A DNA stretch of 64,000 bases from Salinisphaera sp963835375 (GCA_963835375.1 CAWIGB010000021.1:1-64000); one strand, 5' to 3'; counted from the stretch's first letter, positions 55,095-64,000 are shown. Notes: generated by a model not told the origin, from the sequence alone. Program-made: numbers and translations.

Positions 55095-55348
55095 GGCTGG
55101 GGTCTCCCGAACGGTCGCCGCCTTGTTGTCTTAAGTGCTTTAAAAAAAGTTAGTAGTAGTCATAACAGTTGCGAGCATTTTCTGTTGACAACTCTATTTT
55201 CTTTTTATTTTCAATGCGATGCTTTGCATTGTTTGTTGTTGCTAACTGGATCCCGAAACTGTTGTTCGCCTGTGGACTCCTTGTGTGCAGTTTTCGGCCG
55301 CAAAGCGTTTTTTTTTGCCGGCTAGAGTTGTGCACCATTTATCCACAA
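55095..55348. other. AT-rich dnaA-dnaN intergenic region with a perfect DnaA box
   Basis: The 254 bases between dnaA and dnaN are AT-rich against the surroundings, especially 55135-55245. A perfect DnaA box TTATCCACA lies at 55339-55347, next to the dnaA stop codon, with a weaker TTGTGCACC at about 55328. The region may be part of the origin or the dnaN promoter. Confidence 0.5.
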
Positions 55349-56662
55349 TTAGCTGGTGAGAATCCTGCTCAGGTTGACGTAGTCTTCATCCATTCGGGTA
55401 TCGGTCTCGCGTAGTTCCTTGATCTTGCGGCAGGCATGAAGAACGGTCGTATGATCGCGTCCGCCAAAGCCCTGACCGATCTCGGGCAGGCTGTGATTGG
55501 TCAGTTCCTTGGCCAGTGCCATGGCCAGCTGGCGAGGTCGTGCGATGGATCGCGTCCGCTTCTTGCCCAGCAGATCGGCCAGCCGGATCTTGAAGTACTC
55601 GGCGACGGTTTTCTGGATGTTCTCCAACGTGACCAGTCGGTCATAGACGGCCAGCATGTCGTAGAGCGCCTGCTTGGCGAAATCCACGGTGATCGGTGCC
55701 CCGGTGATCTGCGCCGATGCTTTCAGGCGGTGAAGGGCGCCTTCCAGGTCACGCACGTTCGAACGCACGCGTTTGGCGATGAAGAACGCCACTTCCTGCG
55801 GCAGCTGGACGCCGTGCGCCTCAGCCTTGGATAGCAGGATGGCCACCCGGGTCTCCAGCTCCGGGGGCTCGACCGCGACCGACAGCCCCCACGAGAAACG
55901 GGATTTGAGCCGATCTTCAAGCCCTTCGACCTCTTTCGGGAAGCGATCGCAGGTGATCACGATGCGTTGGTTCGCCTCGAGCAGGGAGTTGAACGTGTGG
56001 AAGAACTCCTCTTGCGAGCGATCCTTGTTGGCGAAGAACTGAATATCGTCGATCAGCAGCGCTTCGAGGGTGCGGTAGTGCTCCTTGAACTGATCCATCC
56101 GGTTATGCCGGATGGCCGTGATCATCTCGTTGACGAAGTGCTCGGAGCGGACGTAGGCAATGCGGGCTCTTGGGTTGTTCGCCAACAGACGATGGCCGAC
56201 GCTCTGCATCAGATGCGTCTTGCCCAAGCCCACGCCGCCGTAGATCAGCAGCGGGTTGTAGGCCATGTTCTCCGGCTCGGCCGCCTGTTCGGCCGCGGCC
56301 CGTGCGATCTGGTTGGACTTGCCCTGGACAAACGCTTCGAAGGTGTAGCGTGAATCCAGGTTGTGCCGCTTGGTATCGGTGAGCGTTGGGCCTTCGTCGA
56401 TTTCGGCGGCCTCGCTGCGCCGGCCGCCGCCGACCAGAACGCGGATTCGCCGAGGCTGTTCACCCAGTTCGCTGAGCGCATTGGCGATCGGTGCCCGCAG
56501 CTCGCGTTCGACCTGGTCGCGCACCACTTCGTTCGGTGCCATCAGATCCAGCCCGTCGTCACCGAAATGAGCCTCAAGCGGGCGCAGCCAGAGGTTGACG
56601 TCTTTTTCGGGAAGTCGCGTCTCGATGTGGCTCAGACAGCGCTGCCAGAGGGTATTCGCCAA
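55349..56662 (-). CDS. dnaA: Chromosomal replication initiator protein DnaA
   Basis: AAA+ initiator of 437 residues. I place the start at the TTG at 56662: GGAG lies 8 bases upstream, and the resulting N-terminus MANTLWQRCL aligns with E. coli MSLSLWQQCL. A longer reading from 56749 is less plausible. Domain III has the Walker A YGGVGLGKTHLMQSVG and the Walker B IDDIQFFANKDRSQEEF, and domain IV ends with the DnaA signature FGGRDHTTVLHAC. The N-terminal domain I pattern LPEKDVNLWLRPL is clear. A perfect DnaA box is found at each end of the gene. Confidence 0.95.
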   Translation of the reverse strand: MANTLWQRCLSHIETRLPEKDVNLWLRPLEAHFGDDGLDLMAPNEVVRDQVERELRAPIANALSELGEQPRRIRVLVGGGRRSEAAEIDEGPTLTDTKRHNLDSRYTFEAFVQGKSNQIARAAAEQAAEPENMAYNPLLIYGGVGLGKTHLMQSVGHRLLANNPRARIAYVRSEHFVNEMITAIRHNRMDQFKEHYRTLEALLIDDIQFFANKDRSQEEFFHTFNSLLEANQRIVITCDRFPKEVEGLEDRLKSRFSWGLSVAVEPPELETRVAILLSKAEAHGVQLPQEVAFFIAKRVRSNVRDLEGALHRLKASAQITGAPITVDFAKQALYDMLAVYDRLVTLENIQKTVAEYFKIRLADLLGKKRTRSIARPRQLAMALAKELTNHSLPEIGQGFGGRDHTTVLHACRKIKELRETDTRMDEDYVNLSRILTS

Positions 56663-56846
56663 CTCAATCGCTCCATTGCGGCAAAACACGGCGTGACCCG
56701 CCGGGCTCGACGGCCCGACAAGATAACCCAGTGACCACAACTTATCCACAGTGTTGTTCCAGCTTGCAAGCCGGGCCAGACGGGACTAGAATCCCGCGCT
56801 CTTTTCCTCAGCAAGGCGCCGACGCAGGCGCGAGTCGAGCTCCGTT
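56663..56846. other. dnaA-rpmH divergent region, candidate oriC
   Basis: Between the divergent dnaA and rpmH genes there is a perfect DnaA box TTATCCACA at 56742-56750 and a related GTGACCACAA just before it. All neighbouring housekeeping genes point away from this region on both sides, as at an origin. In Pseudomonas oriC lies between rpmH and dnaA. Only one perfect box is seen here, so the assignment needs the AT-rich dnaA-dnaN region as an alternative or partner. Confidence 0.5.
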
Positions 56847-56981
56847 ATGAAACGCACCTTTCAGCCCAGCAATCTGCGTCGCAAGCGTACGCACGGCTTT
56901 CGTGCCCGTATGGCGACCAAGAATGGCCGTCGCGTTCTGGCCGCTCGTCGTGCCAAGGGTCGCAAGCGCCTGACGCCGTAA
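56847..56981 (+). CDS. rpmH: 50S ribosomal protein L34
   Basis: A 44-residue basic protein, too short for many gene finders. It starts MKRTFQPSNLRRKRTHGFRA and ends RRAKGRKRLTP, the L34 pattern almost throughout. The rnpA GTG starts 2 bases after its stop codon, as in most bacteria. Confidence 0.97.
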   Translation: MKRTFQPSNLRRKRTHGFRARMATKNGRRVLAARRAKGRKRLTP

Positions 56982-56983
56982 TC

Positions 56984-57344
56984 GTGGACCGGCGGCAGGC
57001 GACGTTTCCCCGCGCGGCGCGCCTGCTTCGACCGTCGCAGTACACCGGCTGTGTTCGCACGCGGTCAGAAATTCGTCTGCGACGGATTCGTGGTGATCGC
57101 CGCAGAAAACGGTGAAGAACACGCCCGGCTCGGGTTGGCGCTGGCCAAGCGGCGTATTCGCCGGTCCGTGGATCGCAGCCGCGTCAAGCGCGTCATTCGC
57201 GAATCCTTTCGTTATGTGCGGCCCGATCTGCCGGCGACTGATATCGTCGTGCTCGCCCGCAGTCGCACGGCGACCATCGACAACGCATCGCTGACCGCGC
57301 AGCTGACCCGGATCTGGCAGCGGCTCGCGCGCAGCGCGCAATAG
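56984..57344 (+). CDS. rnpA: Ribonuclease P protein component, frame broken by one extra base
   Basis: Basic protein of about 119 residues that assists the RNase P RNA in tRNA 5' maturation. From the GTG at 56984 the sequence is VDRRQATFPRAARLLRPSQYT, matching FPRELRLLTPSQFT of E. coli. One extra base at about 57050 then shifts the frame, and VFARGQKF to LALAKRRIRRSVDRSRVKRV (the RNR-type motif) follows. No yidD gene is seen between it and yidC. Confidence 0.9.
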
Positions 57345-57371
57345 AGCCAACGTCAGGGATACACGCCTCGC

Positions 57372-59126
57372 ATGGACAACATTCGCTTCGGGCTGCTGTG
57401 TGCGGCCGCCGTCATCTGCTTCTTTCTCTATCAGGCGTGGCAGACGGATTATGCGCCCGCTGGCCATGGCCAGGCCGCGCAACACACGAGCCAGCAGGCC
57501 GGGGCCAACGTCGATAACGATTCCGATGTACCGGACATCGGCGCGCCTTCGAGCCAGGGCTCGAGTACGGCCAGCAACGGCAGTGGCGGCAACGGAACGC
57601 CGAGCAGCAGCACTGCCACCCCGGGCGGCCAATCGACGCCGGTATCCTCGGGGCACAAGGTGCACGTGGTCACCGACAAGCTCGATGTGACCATCGATAC
57701 CCACGGCGGCGATCTGCGCCAGGTGGCGCTGCGCGGCGTGCCGTTGTCGGACAAGCAGCCCAACACCAACCTGCGGCTGATCAACGACAGCCTGCCCGAT
57801 TTCTTCATCGAGCAGAGCGGCCTGATCTCGCAGGGCAGCGACGCGCCGAACCACAACACGACCTACCAGTCGGCGAAGAACCAATACCGTATGGCCAAGG
57901 GCCAGGACACGCTGCGCGTGCCCCTGACGTGGACCGACAACGCCGGCCATCAGGTCACCAAGATCTACGTCTTCCATCGCGGCAGCTACAAGATCGGTCT
58001 CGATCACAAGGTCGAGAACAAGTCGGCCAAGCCGTGGCAGCTCTCGCAGTACGTGCGCTACTGGCGTGCGCCGCACGAGAACACCGGTGATGTGCCGTTC
58101 TCGCATGCTTTCTTCGGGGTGGGCTGGTACCAGCACAAGAAGGGGAATGACTTCTCCTACCAGCAGCGCGGTCGCGACGATCTGGCGTCGGATAAACTGT
58201 CCGTGCGGCAGCAGGGCGGCTGGATCGCGATGGTTCAGCACTATTTCATCGGCGCGGTCATCCCGCCCTCCGATGCCAAGGTGCGCTTGTTTGCGCAGCC
58301 CAAAGCCGTCCAGGGCGCCTCGGGCGGCTATGCCTCGGGCTTTGTGGGCCAGCAGCGCAGTGTGGCCCCCAACAGCGCCAGCGAATTCAAGTCGACGCTG
58401 TTCGTCGGTCCGAAGTATCAGGATCAGCTCGATGCCGTTGCGCCCGGCCTGGGGCTGACCGTCGACTATGGCTGGTTCTCGGTGCTGGCCCGTCCGATCT
58501 TCTGGGTGCTGGATCATCTGCACTCGATCGTCGGCAACTGGGGCCTGTCGATCATCCTGCTGACGTTCCTGATCAAGGCGCTGTTCTACAAGCTCTCCGA
58601 GATCCAGTTCCGTGGCATGGCGCGCATGCGCAAGTTCCAGCCGCGTATGCAGAAGCTCAAAGAGCAGTACGGCGACGACAAGCAGGAATTGCAGAAACGG
58701 ATGATGGAGCTCTACAAGAAAGAGGGCTTCAACCCGATGGCCGGCTGCTGGCCGCTGCTGGTGCAGATGCCGGTTTTCATCTCGCTGTACTGGGTGCTGC
58801 GTGAGTCGGTGGAACTGCGCCATGCACCGTTCGTGCTGTGGATTCAGGATCTGTCGGCGCCGGACCCGTACTTCATCCTGCCGATCATCTTCGGCCTGGT
58901 GATGTTCGCGCAGCAGAAGCTCAACGCCAATGTGGCGATGGACCCGATGCAGCAGCGCATCATGCAGATCATGCCGATCGGCATGGCCGTGTTCTTCTGC
59001 TTCTTCCCGGCCGGTCTGGTGCTCTACTGGTGCACCAACAGCCTGCTGACCATCGCCCAGCAGTGGTACATCTACCGCAAGCTGGATGCCGAGGGCCTGC
59101 ACCGGGACGCCGCCAGCAACAGTTGA
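57372..59126 (+). CDS. yidC: Membrane protein insertase YidC
   Basis: Inner-membrane insertase of 584 residues. One N-terminal helix (MDNIRFGLLCAAAVICFFLY) is followed by a Ser/Gly/Thr-rich linker and the periplasmic P1 domain (about 90-360). The five-helix core begins near LARPIFWVLDHLHSIVGNWG and contains the positively charged groove-side segment KALFYKLSEIQFRGMARMRK. The C-terminal hairpin FPAGLVLYWCTNSLLTIAQQ is conserved in the family. It inserts proteins with or without SecYEG. Confidence 0.94.
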   Translation: MDNIRFGLLCAAAVICFFLYQAWQTDYAPAGHGQAAQHTSQQAGANVDNDSDVPDIGAPSSQGSSTASNGSGGNGTPSSSTATPGGQSTPVSSGHKVHVVTDKLDVTIDTHGGDLRQVALRGVPLSDKQPNTNLRLINDSLPDFFIEQSGLISQGSDAPNHNTTYQSAKNQYRMAKGQDTLRVPLTWTDNAGHQVTKIYVFHRGSYKIGLDHKVENKSAKPWQLSQYVRYWRAPHENTGDVPFSHAFFGVGWYQHKKGNDFSYQQRGRDDLASDKLSVRQQGGWIAMVQHYFIGAVIPPSDAKVRLFAQPKAVQGASGGYASGFVGQQRSVAPNSASEFKSTLFVGPKYQDQLDAVAPGLGLTVDYGWFSVLARPIFWVLDHLHSIVGNWGLSIILLTFLIKALFYKLSEIQFRGMARMRKFQPRMQKLKEQYGDDKQELQKRMMELYKKEGFNPMAGCWPLLVQMPVFISLYWVLRESVELRHAPFVLWIQDLSAPDPYFILPIIFGLVMFAQQKLNANVAMDPMQQRIMQIMPIGMAVFFCFFPAGLVLYWCTNSLLTIAQQWYIYRKLDAEGLHRDAASNS

Positions 59127-59139
59127 TCACTACGGCCGG

Positions 59140-60503
59140 ATGAGCGATATCCACGCCGACGGCACTATCGCCGCGTTGGCCAGCGCGGCTGGCCAGGCCG
59201 GCGTGGCGGTGGTGCGGGTGTCCGGGCCCGATGTACCGCAGATCGCGCGTCGCCTGTTCGGACGTCTGCCCGAAGCCGCGCCGCGCCGAGCTGGCGCGGT
59301 TCATGCGATGCCGAAGGCGCGACCATCGATCAGGGCGTGGTGCTGTATTTCGCCGCACCGGCCTCGTTCACCGGCGAACATGTACTCGAACTGCAGGGCC
59401 ACGGCAGCCCGGTGTTGGTCGACGAACTGCTGGGCCGGTTGGTGGCGTTGGGCGCCCGGCTGGCCGGGCCGGGCGAGTTCTCGCAGCGGGCTTTTCTCAA
59501 CGACAAGCTCAGCCTGGATCAGGCCGAGGCGATCGCCGATGCTATCGCCGCGGGCAGCCGGGTTTCGGCGCGCGCGGCGATCCGTTCGCTCGAAGGCGCC
59601 TTCGCTCGCGAGGTGGATGCGCTGGTCGATGCGCTCACCCGCCTGCGGGTCTATACCGAGGCGGCCATCGACTTCCCGGACGAGGACGACGTCGACTTTC
59701 TCGGCGACGGGGAGATCGAAGGTCGGCTCGCTGCGATCACCGCGGATCTGGCCTTGTTGCGTGCCAGGGCCGCCCAGGGCGCGGGATTTCGCGACGGACT
59801 GCGTCTGGTCATTCTCGGGCGCCCGAACGTGGGCAAGTCGAGTCTGCTCAATCGGCTCGCCCGGCGGGAAACCGCGATCGTCACCGAAATTGCCGGGACC
59901 ACGCGTGATGTGCTGCATGAGCAACTCTCGATCGACGGGCTGCCGCTGACGCTGGTCGACACGGCCGGGCTGCGCGAGACCGACGACCCGGTCGAGGCTG
60001 AGGGCGTGCGCCGGGCACGGGCAGAAATAGCGGCCGCGGATCGCGTGCTGCTGGTGATCGACGATCAGGCCGGGCTGACGGCCGCCGATCGTGTCTTGCT
60101 CGAGGAGATCCCGGCCGAGATGGGCGTGACCGTGGTGGCCAACAAGATCGATCTCTCGGGCGCGCCGGCCGGGGCGGCGAACATCGCCGATCGCCCGGCC
60201 GTCCGCGTGGCCGCGATCGACGGCCGCGGTTTCGACAGCCTGGCTGCGCATCTGAAGTCGCTGGTCGGCATCGAAGGCGACGCCGAGCCGGCATTCGTGG
60301 CCCGCCGCCGGCATCTGGCTGCACTCGATCGCGCGGCCGAGGCGCTGGCCCGAGGCCGCGAACGGCTTGTGGTCGATGCCGCGGGTGATCTACTGGCCGA
60401 AGAGCTGCGTCTGGCACAGAACGCGCTCGGTGAAATCACCGGCCGCGTGAGCAGCGACGATCTGCTCGGTGAGATCTTCTCCAGCTTCTGCATCGGTAAA
60501 TAA
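59140..60503 (+). CDS. mnmE: tRNA uridine-5-carboxymethylaminomethyl modification GTPase MnmE, frame broken by one missing base
   Basis: GTPase of about 454 residues that, with MnmG, modifies U34 of several tRNAs. The start MSDIHADGTIAALASAAGQAG is the tetrahydrofolate-binding domain. Near 59300 one base seems to be missing: GAVHA in one frame continues as DAEGATIDQGVVLYF in another. The G domain follows with ILGRPNVGKSSLLNRLA, the K-loop/switch TEIAGTTRDVLHEQL, DTAGLRETDDPVEAEGV and NKIDLSG. It ends in FCIGK, the conserved MnmE terminus with its catalytic Cys. Confidence 0.93.
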
Positions 60504-60571
60504 ACGGTTGGAGCGCCCGTCGGCCGGGGTGCATGATGCACCGATAAATTCGACGCTCGGGAGCGCGCTTC

Positions 60572-62155
60572 ATGTTCGGCTATCCCCGCCTGATCTACGC
60601 CATTTATCTATTGTTCACGTTGGCGGTGGGGGCCGTACTTGCGATATTCGTGCCGGTCTGGCTGTGGGCCTGGTCGGTCCTGGCCCTGTTGGCACTGCTG
60701 GGTGCGTACGATCTGCGCTCCGACCACAACGTATTGCGCAACTTCCCCATCATCGGCCATCTGCGCTACATGATGGAGTTCCTGCGCCCCGAGCTACGCC
60801 AGTATTTCTTCGAATCGGAGACCAGCGGACGGCCGTTCAATCGCGAGCAGCGTGAAGTCATCTACAAGCGCGCTCGCGGCGAGCCCGATACCTCGCCCTT
60901 TGGCACTATGCGCGACTTCGAGGACGCGGGTTTTTCCTTCTCCCACCACTCGATGGCGCCCAAGACGCTGGGCGACGAGCACGCCCGCATCACGATCGGC
61001 AACGGCCAGTGTTCCCAGCCCTACCATTCCTCGCGCCTGAACATATCGGCGATGAGCTTCGGTTCACTGTCCGGCAATGCCGTAGCCGCGATGAACCGTG
61101 GCGCCAAGCTCGGCAACTTCGCCCAGGACACGGGGGAAGGCGCGATCAGTGATTACCACCGCGAACACGGCGGCGACCTGATCTGGGAGATCGCCTCGGC
61201 CTATTTCGGCTGTCGCCACAAGGATGGCTCGTTCAACGCCGAGGAGTTCGCCGAGAAGGCGAACACTGAGCAGGTGAAGATGATCGAGATCAAGATCTCG
61301 CAGGGCGCCAAGCCGGCCCACGGCGGCCTGCTGCCGGGCAAGAAGGTGACCGCCGAAATCGCCCGCGTGCGCGATATCGAGCAGGGCCAGGATTGCCAGT
61401 CGCCGGCCACGCACCCCGAATTCAACACGCCCAGAGGCCTGCTCGAGTTCATGCAGAAGCTGCGTGAGCTCACCCACGGCAAGCCGGTGGGCTTCAAGCT
61501 CTGCCTCGGCCACCCGCATGAGTTCATGGGCATCTGCAAGGCGATGCTCGAGACCGGCATCACGCCCGACTTCATCACCGTCGATGGGGCCGAAGGCGGC
61601 ACCGGCGCGGCACCGACCGAGTTCGAGGACTTCATCGGCACGTACATCAACGAGGCCCTCCCGTTCGTCAACAATTGCCTGCGCGGCATCGGTCTGCGCG
61701 ACGATATCGTCGTCATTGCCAGCGGCAAGGTGGCGATGGGCTACGACATGGTGGTGAAACTCGCGCTCGGCGCGGACATGTGCAATGCGGCGCGCGGTTT
61801 CATGTTCTCCACCGGCTGCATCCAGTCGCGGCGCTGCCATACCGATACCTGCCCGACCGGCGTGGCCACGCAGGATCCGCGCCGGGCCAAGGCGCTGGAA
61901 GTCATGAGCAAGTCGCTGCAGGTGCGCAACTTCCACGATGCGACCCTCAAGTCGTTCATGGATATTGCGGGCGCGCTGGGCGTGGACTCACCGGACGAAC
62001 TCGCGCCGATCCATGTCTACCACCGGCCCGAGTACGGCCCGGCCGAGACCTACGAGCACATGCATCCGACGGTCGGCTCCGGCGATTTCATCAACGACCG
62101 AGTGCCGGATGCCTACAAGCGCGACTGGCAGCGTGCTTCGGCCGAAGCATTCTGA
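60572..62155 (+). CDS. FMN-binding glutamate synthase-like membrane-associated protein
   Basis: Protein of 527 residues. The first 45 residues form one or two hydrophobic helices (LIYAIYLLFTLAVGAVLAIF, WAWSVLALLALLGAY). The rest matches the FMN-binding central domain of glutamate synthase: NISAMSFGSLSGNAVAAMN, GGLLPGKKVTAEIARVR, ITVDGAEGGTGAAPTEFEDF and the iron-sulfur-type stretch CIQSRRCHTDTCPTGVAT. It lacks the glutaminase domain of GltB, so glutamine-dependent activity is not expected. A role for this stand-alone family is not firmly known. Its last 43 bases overlap the convergent cyclotransferase-like gene. Confidence 0.85.
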   Translation: MFGYPRLIYAIYLLFTLAVGAVLAIFVPVWLWAWSVLALLALLGAYDLRSDHNVLRNFPIIGHLRYMMEFLRPELRQYFFESETSGRPFNREQREVIYKRARGEPDTSPFGTMRDFEDAGFSFSHHSMAPKTLGDEHARITIGNGQCSQPYHSSRLNISAMSFGSLSGNAVAAMNRGAKLGNFAQDTGEGAISDYHREHGGDLIWEIASAYFGCRHKDGSFNAEEFAEKANTEQVKMIEIKISQGAKPAHGGLLPGKKVTAEIARVRDIEQGQDCQSPATHPEFNTPRGLLEFMQKLRELTHGKPVGFKLCLGHPHEFMGICKAMLETGITPDFITVDGAEGGTGAAPTEFEDFIGTYINEALPFVNNCLRGIGLRDDIVVIASGKVAMGYDMVVKLALGADMCNAARGFMFSTGCIQSRRCHTDTCPTGVATQDPRRAKALEVMSKSLQVRNFHDATLKSFMDIAGALGVDSPDELAPIHVYHRPEYGPAETYEHMHPTVGSGDFINDRVPDAYKRDWQRASAEAF

Positions 62156-62946
62156 TCCGTTGAGCCCGCCGCGGACGGCCGGGCGATTCGAAACAACGTG
62201 GGCCAGTACTTGCCGGTAAGGTAGACGCGATCGCGGTCGGCGTCGTAGGCGATGCCATTGAGCACGTCGGCCGTGTCCGGCATCGACTCGGCGAGCGCCC
62301 CGGCATCGATGCGATCGATCACGTGCCCGTTGGTCGGGTTAATACGCACGATCTGGTTGGTCAGCCAGACATTGGCCCAGATCAGCCCGTTGATCGTCTC
62401 CAGTTCGTTGAGATGGGCAACCGGCTGCCCCCGGTCGGTCACCGGCAGCCGGCGCTGCACGCTGAAATCGGAAGGATCGACGAACAGCAGCGTGTCGGAG
62501 CCGTTGCTCATGACCAGCTGTTGGCCACAGCGCGTCAACCCCCAGCCTTGGCCCTCGTAGTGAAACCGCCCGACGGGGCGGAGGGTGGCGGCGTCGTAGA
62601 CGAAACCGGTGCCGGACTTCCAGGTCAGCTGGTACAGCCGATCCCCCATCCGCGCAAGCCCTTCGCCGAAGTATCGATCGGCCAGGGCATGCCGGGCCAG
62701 GATTCGCCCGCTCGTCAAATCCACGCGGCGGACGTCCGATTGCCCATAGTTGCCGGTGCTTTCGTAGAGTACGCCGTGGCTGATCAGCAACCCTTCGGTG
62801 AAGGCTGACGGGTCGTGAGGCTGCCGCGCCACCGAACGCACCGGCTCCGGCGGGGAGGGCTTGGCACAGCCGCTACCGGACAGCAGCGCCCACAGCGCGA
62901 AGATTATTGCCGCCGTACGTCGGCAATCCTGTGGAAAGCCCGTCAT
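62113..62946 (-). CDS. Glutaminyl-peptide cyclotransferase-like lipoprotein
   Basis: Exported beta-propeller protein of 277 residues of the plant/bacterial glutamine cyclotransferase family, which makes pyroglutamyl N-termini. The start MTGFPQDCRRTAAIIFALWA leads to a lipobox-like LLSGSGC. The mature part has SAFTEGLLISHGVLYESTGN, YFGEGLARMGDRLYQLTWK and HLNELETINGLIWANVWLTN, which carry the conserved glutamates. The true C-terminus may be shorter, because 43 bases overlap the convergent gene. The longer upstream reading is discarded, since the signal sequence fits the ATG at 62946. Confidence 0.82.
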   Translation of the reverse strand: MTGFPQDCRRTAAIIFALWALLSGSGCAKPSPPEPVRSVARQPHDPSAFTEGLLISHGVLYESTGNYGQSDVRRVDLTSGRILARHALADRYFGEGLARMGDRLYQLTWKSGTGFVYDAATLRPVGRFHYEGQGWGLTRCGQQLVMSNGSDTLLFVDPSDFSVQRRLPVTDRGQPVAHLNELETINGLIWANVWLTNQIVRINPTNGHVIDRIDAGALAESMPDTADVLNGIAYDADRDRVYLTGKYWPTLFRIARPSAAGSTDQNASAEARCQSRL

Positions 62947-62998
62947 GACGGGGTTTTTAAGCGTAAAATGGATGATCCCATCGAGCCCCTGAATCCGG

Positions 62999-63883
62999 AT
63001 GAGCGAAGAATCCCGGGCGGACGTCTCACACGACGAGACCCCGCGTTCCGAGAGCAAAGAACGTGAACACGACCTCGACTCGCGCCAGCGTCGCGATGCC
63101 CGTCGCCGCGAGGCGCCGAGTGCGGCCGTGGTCTACGAGGCGATTCGTGCCGAGGCGGAGTCGGAACTGATCCGGCCGCTGCCGGGGCTGGCCTGGTCGG
63201 CGCTGGGTGCCGGCCTGTCGATGGGGTTTTCATTCGTGGCACAAGCGCTGTTGATCGCCTACACGCCGGATAGCTCGTGGCAGTCGATCATCTCCAGTTT
63301 CGGCTACTCGATGGGCTTTCTGTTCGTCATTCTAGGCCGTCAGCAGCTGTTCACCGAGAATACCCTCACGCCGATCCTCGAAGTGCTGCGTGTGCGCCGC
63401 ATGGAGACGGTCAATCGCACGCTCAATCTCTGGGCGGTGGTGCTGGTCGCCAATATAGTCGGAACGGCGATCTTCGCCGCGGTTCTTGCCTACGGCCATG
63501 TGCTCGGCGCCGACGTCAACGGTGCATTGACGCATATCGCGGGCACGGAATACGAAGCCCCGTTCGTGACCACCATGATCCGGGCGGTGTTCGCCGGCTG
63601 GCTAGTCGCGCTCATGCTCTGGCTGCTGCCGTTCGCCGAGACGGCGCGCGTGGGCGTGATCATTCTCGTCACCTTCCTGATCGGGCTGGCCCATTTCCCG
63701 CACATCATCGCCGGCTCGGTGGCGGCACTCTACGGCGTATTTCATGGCGCGCATTCCCTGCTGGATTATCTGCTGCACTTCTTCCTGCCGACGCTGATCG
63801 GCAACATCGTCGGCGGCATCCTGATGGTGGCGGTGATCAACTACGCCCAGGTCGCCTACAGCGACTCGAGTCGGGAAAGTTGA
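62999..63883 (+). CDS. Formate/nitrite transporter family protein (YfdC-like)
   Basis: Pentameric-channel family protein of 294 residues. The N-terminal 45 residues are hydrophilic and charged (ESKEREHDLDSRQRRDARRR), longer than in FocA. Six hydrophobic helices follow with GFSFVAQALLIAY, FVILGRQQLFTENTLTPIL, and GLAHFPHIIAGSVAALYG. The sequence is closer to the YfdC subgroup than to FocA/NirC, and its substrate is unknown. It is divergent from the cyclotransferase-like gene. Confidence 0.85.
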   Translation: MSEESRADVSHDETPRSESKEREHDLDSRQRRDARRREAPSAAVVYEAIRAEAESELIRPLPGLAWSALGAGLSMGFSFVAQALLIAYTPDSSWQSIISSFGYSMGFLFVILGRQQLFTENTLTPILEVLRVRRMETVNRTLNLWAVVLVANIVGTAIFAAVLAYGHVLGADVNGALTHIAGTEYEAPFVTTMIRAVFAGWLVALMLWLLPFAETARVGVIILVTFLIGLAHFPHIIAGSVAALYGVFHGAHSLLDYLLHFFLPTLIGNIVGGILMVAVINYAQVAYSDSSRES

Positions 63884-63973
63884 ACGGCGAGAGCATCCAT
63901 AGCTCGTTCACATTGGGTACGGGCATCTCGGCTAGCATCAGGATTCGTTCCTGAGCCGGGAGGACAATCGCCA

Positions 63974-64000
63974 TGGCGCAGTCCAGTGATAAGTGGGAAG
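63974..64000 (+). CDS. Start of a gene cut by the window edge
   Basis: An ATG at 63974, preceded by a strong GGAGG ribosome-binding site 9 bases upstream, opens MAQSSDKWE, where the window ends. The product cannot be recognised from nine residues. Confidence 0.6.

Noticed and set aside
56690..56749. DnaA start at the upstream ATG 56749
   Set aside because: The additional residues do not resemble DnaA N-termini, and the first bases lie on the DnaA box; the TTG with GGAG fits better.

Overview
The window looks like the origin-proximal part of a high-GC gammaproteobacterial chromosome. The evidence is the block gyrB-recF-dnaN-dnaA reading left and rpmH-rnpA-yidC-mnmE reading right, plus tamA/tamB, lptM, glnA-ntrB-ntrC with a sigma-54/NtrC promoter, and the dsbA-engB-polA order also found in pseudomonads. 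A halophilic genus such as Salinisphaera would fit, but that is a guess. I saw no tRNA or rRNA genes, no CRISPR array, no prophage and no intact insertion sequence.

Layout. 0-2.1 kb: an M13 metallopeptidase gene broken by indels. 2.2-10.2 kb: sugar-acid catabolism, with a kguK-kguT-kguD-like 2-ketogluconate operon on the minus strand, a DedA protein, and a gluconate permease plus gluconate 5-dehydrogenase pair on the plus strand; two similar operator-like palindromes suggest shared control. 10.2-18.7 kb: housekeeping and accessory genes, including a NagD-like phosphatase, a ComEA-like protein, an MtfA-like protein without its zinc motif, two GSTs, and the methionine-salvage enzymes MtnC and MtnA. 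18.7-23.1 kb: envelope functions, namely manB and manC (GDP-mannose precursors), dsbA and engB.

23.1-24.6 kb: the most interesting stretch. Between engB and polA, the locus that encodes Spot 42 in enterics and ErsA in Pseudomonas, lie five tandem copies of a roughly 105-nt small-RNA gene on the minus strand. Each copy has a sigma-E/AlgU-type promoter (GAACTT-N16-TCT, with variations), three C-rich hairpin loops and its own intrinsic terminator.

24.6-46.6 kb: polA, lysA-lptM, glutathione-dependent formaldehyde detoxification (frmA-fghA), an esterase, a second DedA protein, the TamA/TamB outer-membrane assembly system, an S9 peptidase with an NRDE protein, and the nitrogen-control block ntrC-ntrB-DUF4124-glnA. 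46.6-50.2 kb: glyQ-glyS-gmhB. 50.4-60.5 kb: the replication-origin gene block, with perfect DnaA boxes on both sides of dnaA. 60.5-64 kb: an FMN glutamate-synthase-like protein, a glutamine cyclotransferase-like lipoprotein, a formate/nitrite-type channel, and the start of one more gene at the edge.

A caution for every reader: at least eight genes carry single-base indels, including the essential or near-essential polA, gyrB, rnpA and mnmE. In each case the protein continues cleanly in the next frame. This pattern points to sequencing or assembly errors more than to pseudogenes, and the broken genes are annotated here across their frameshifts.
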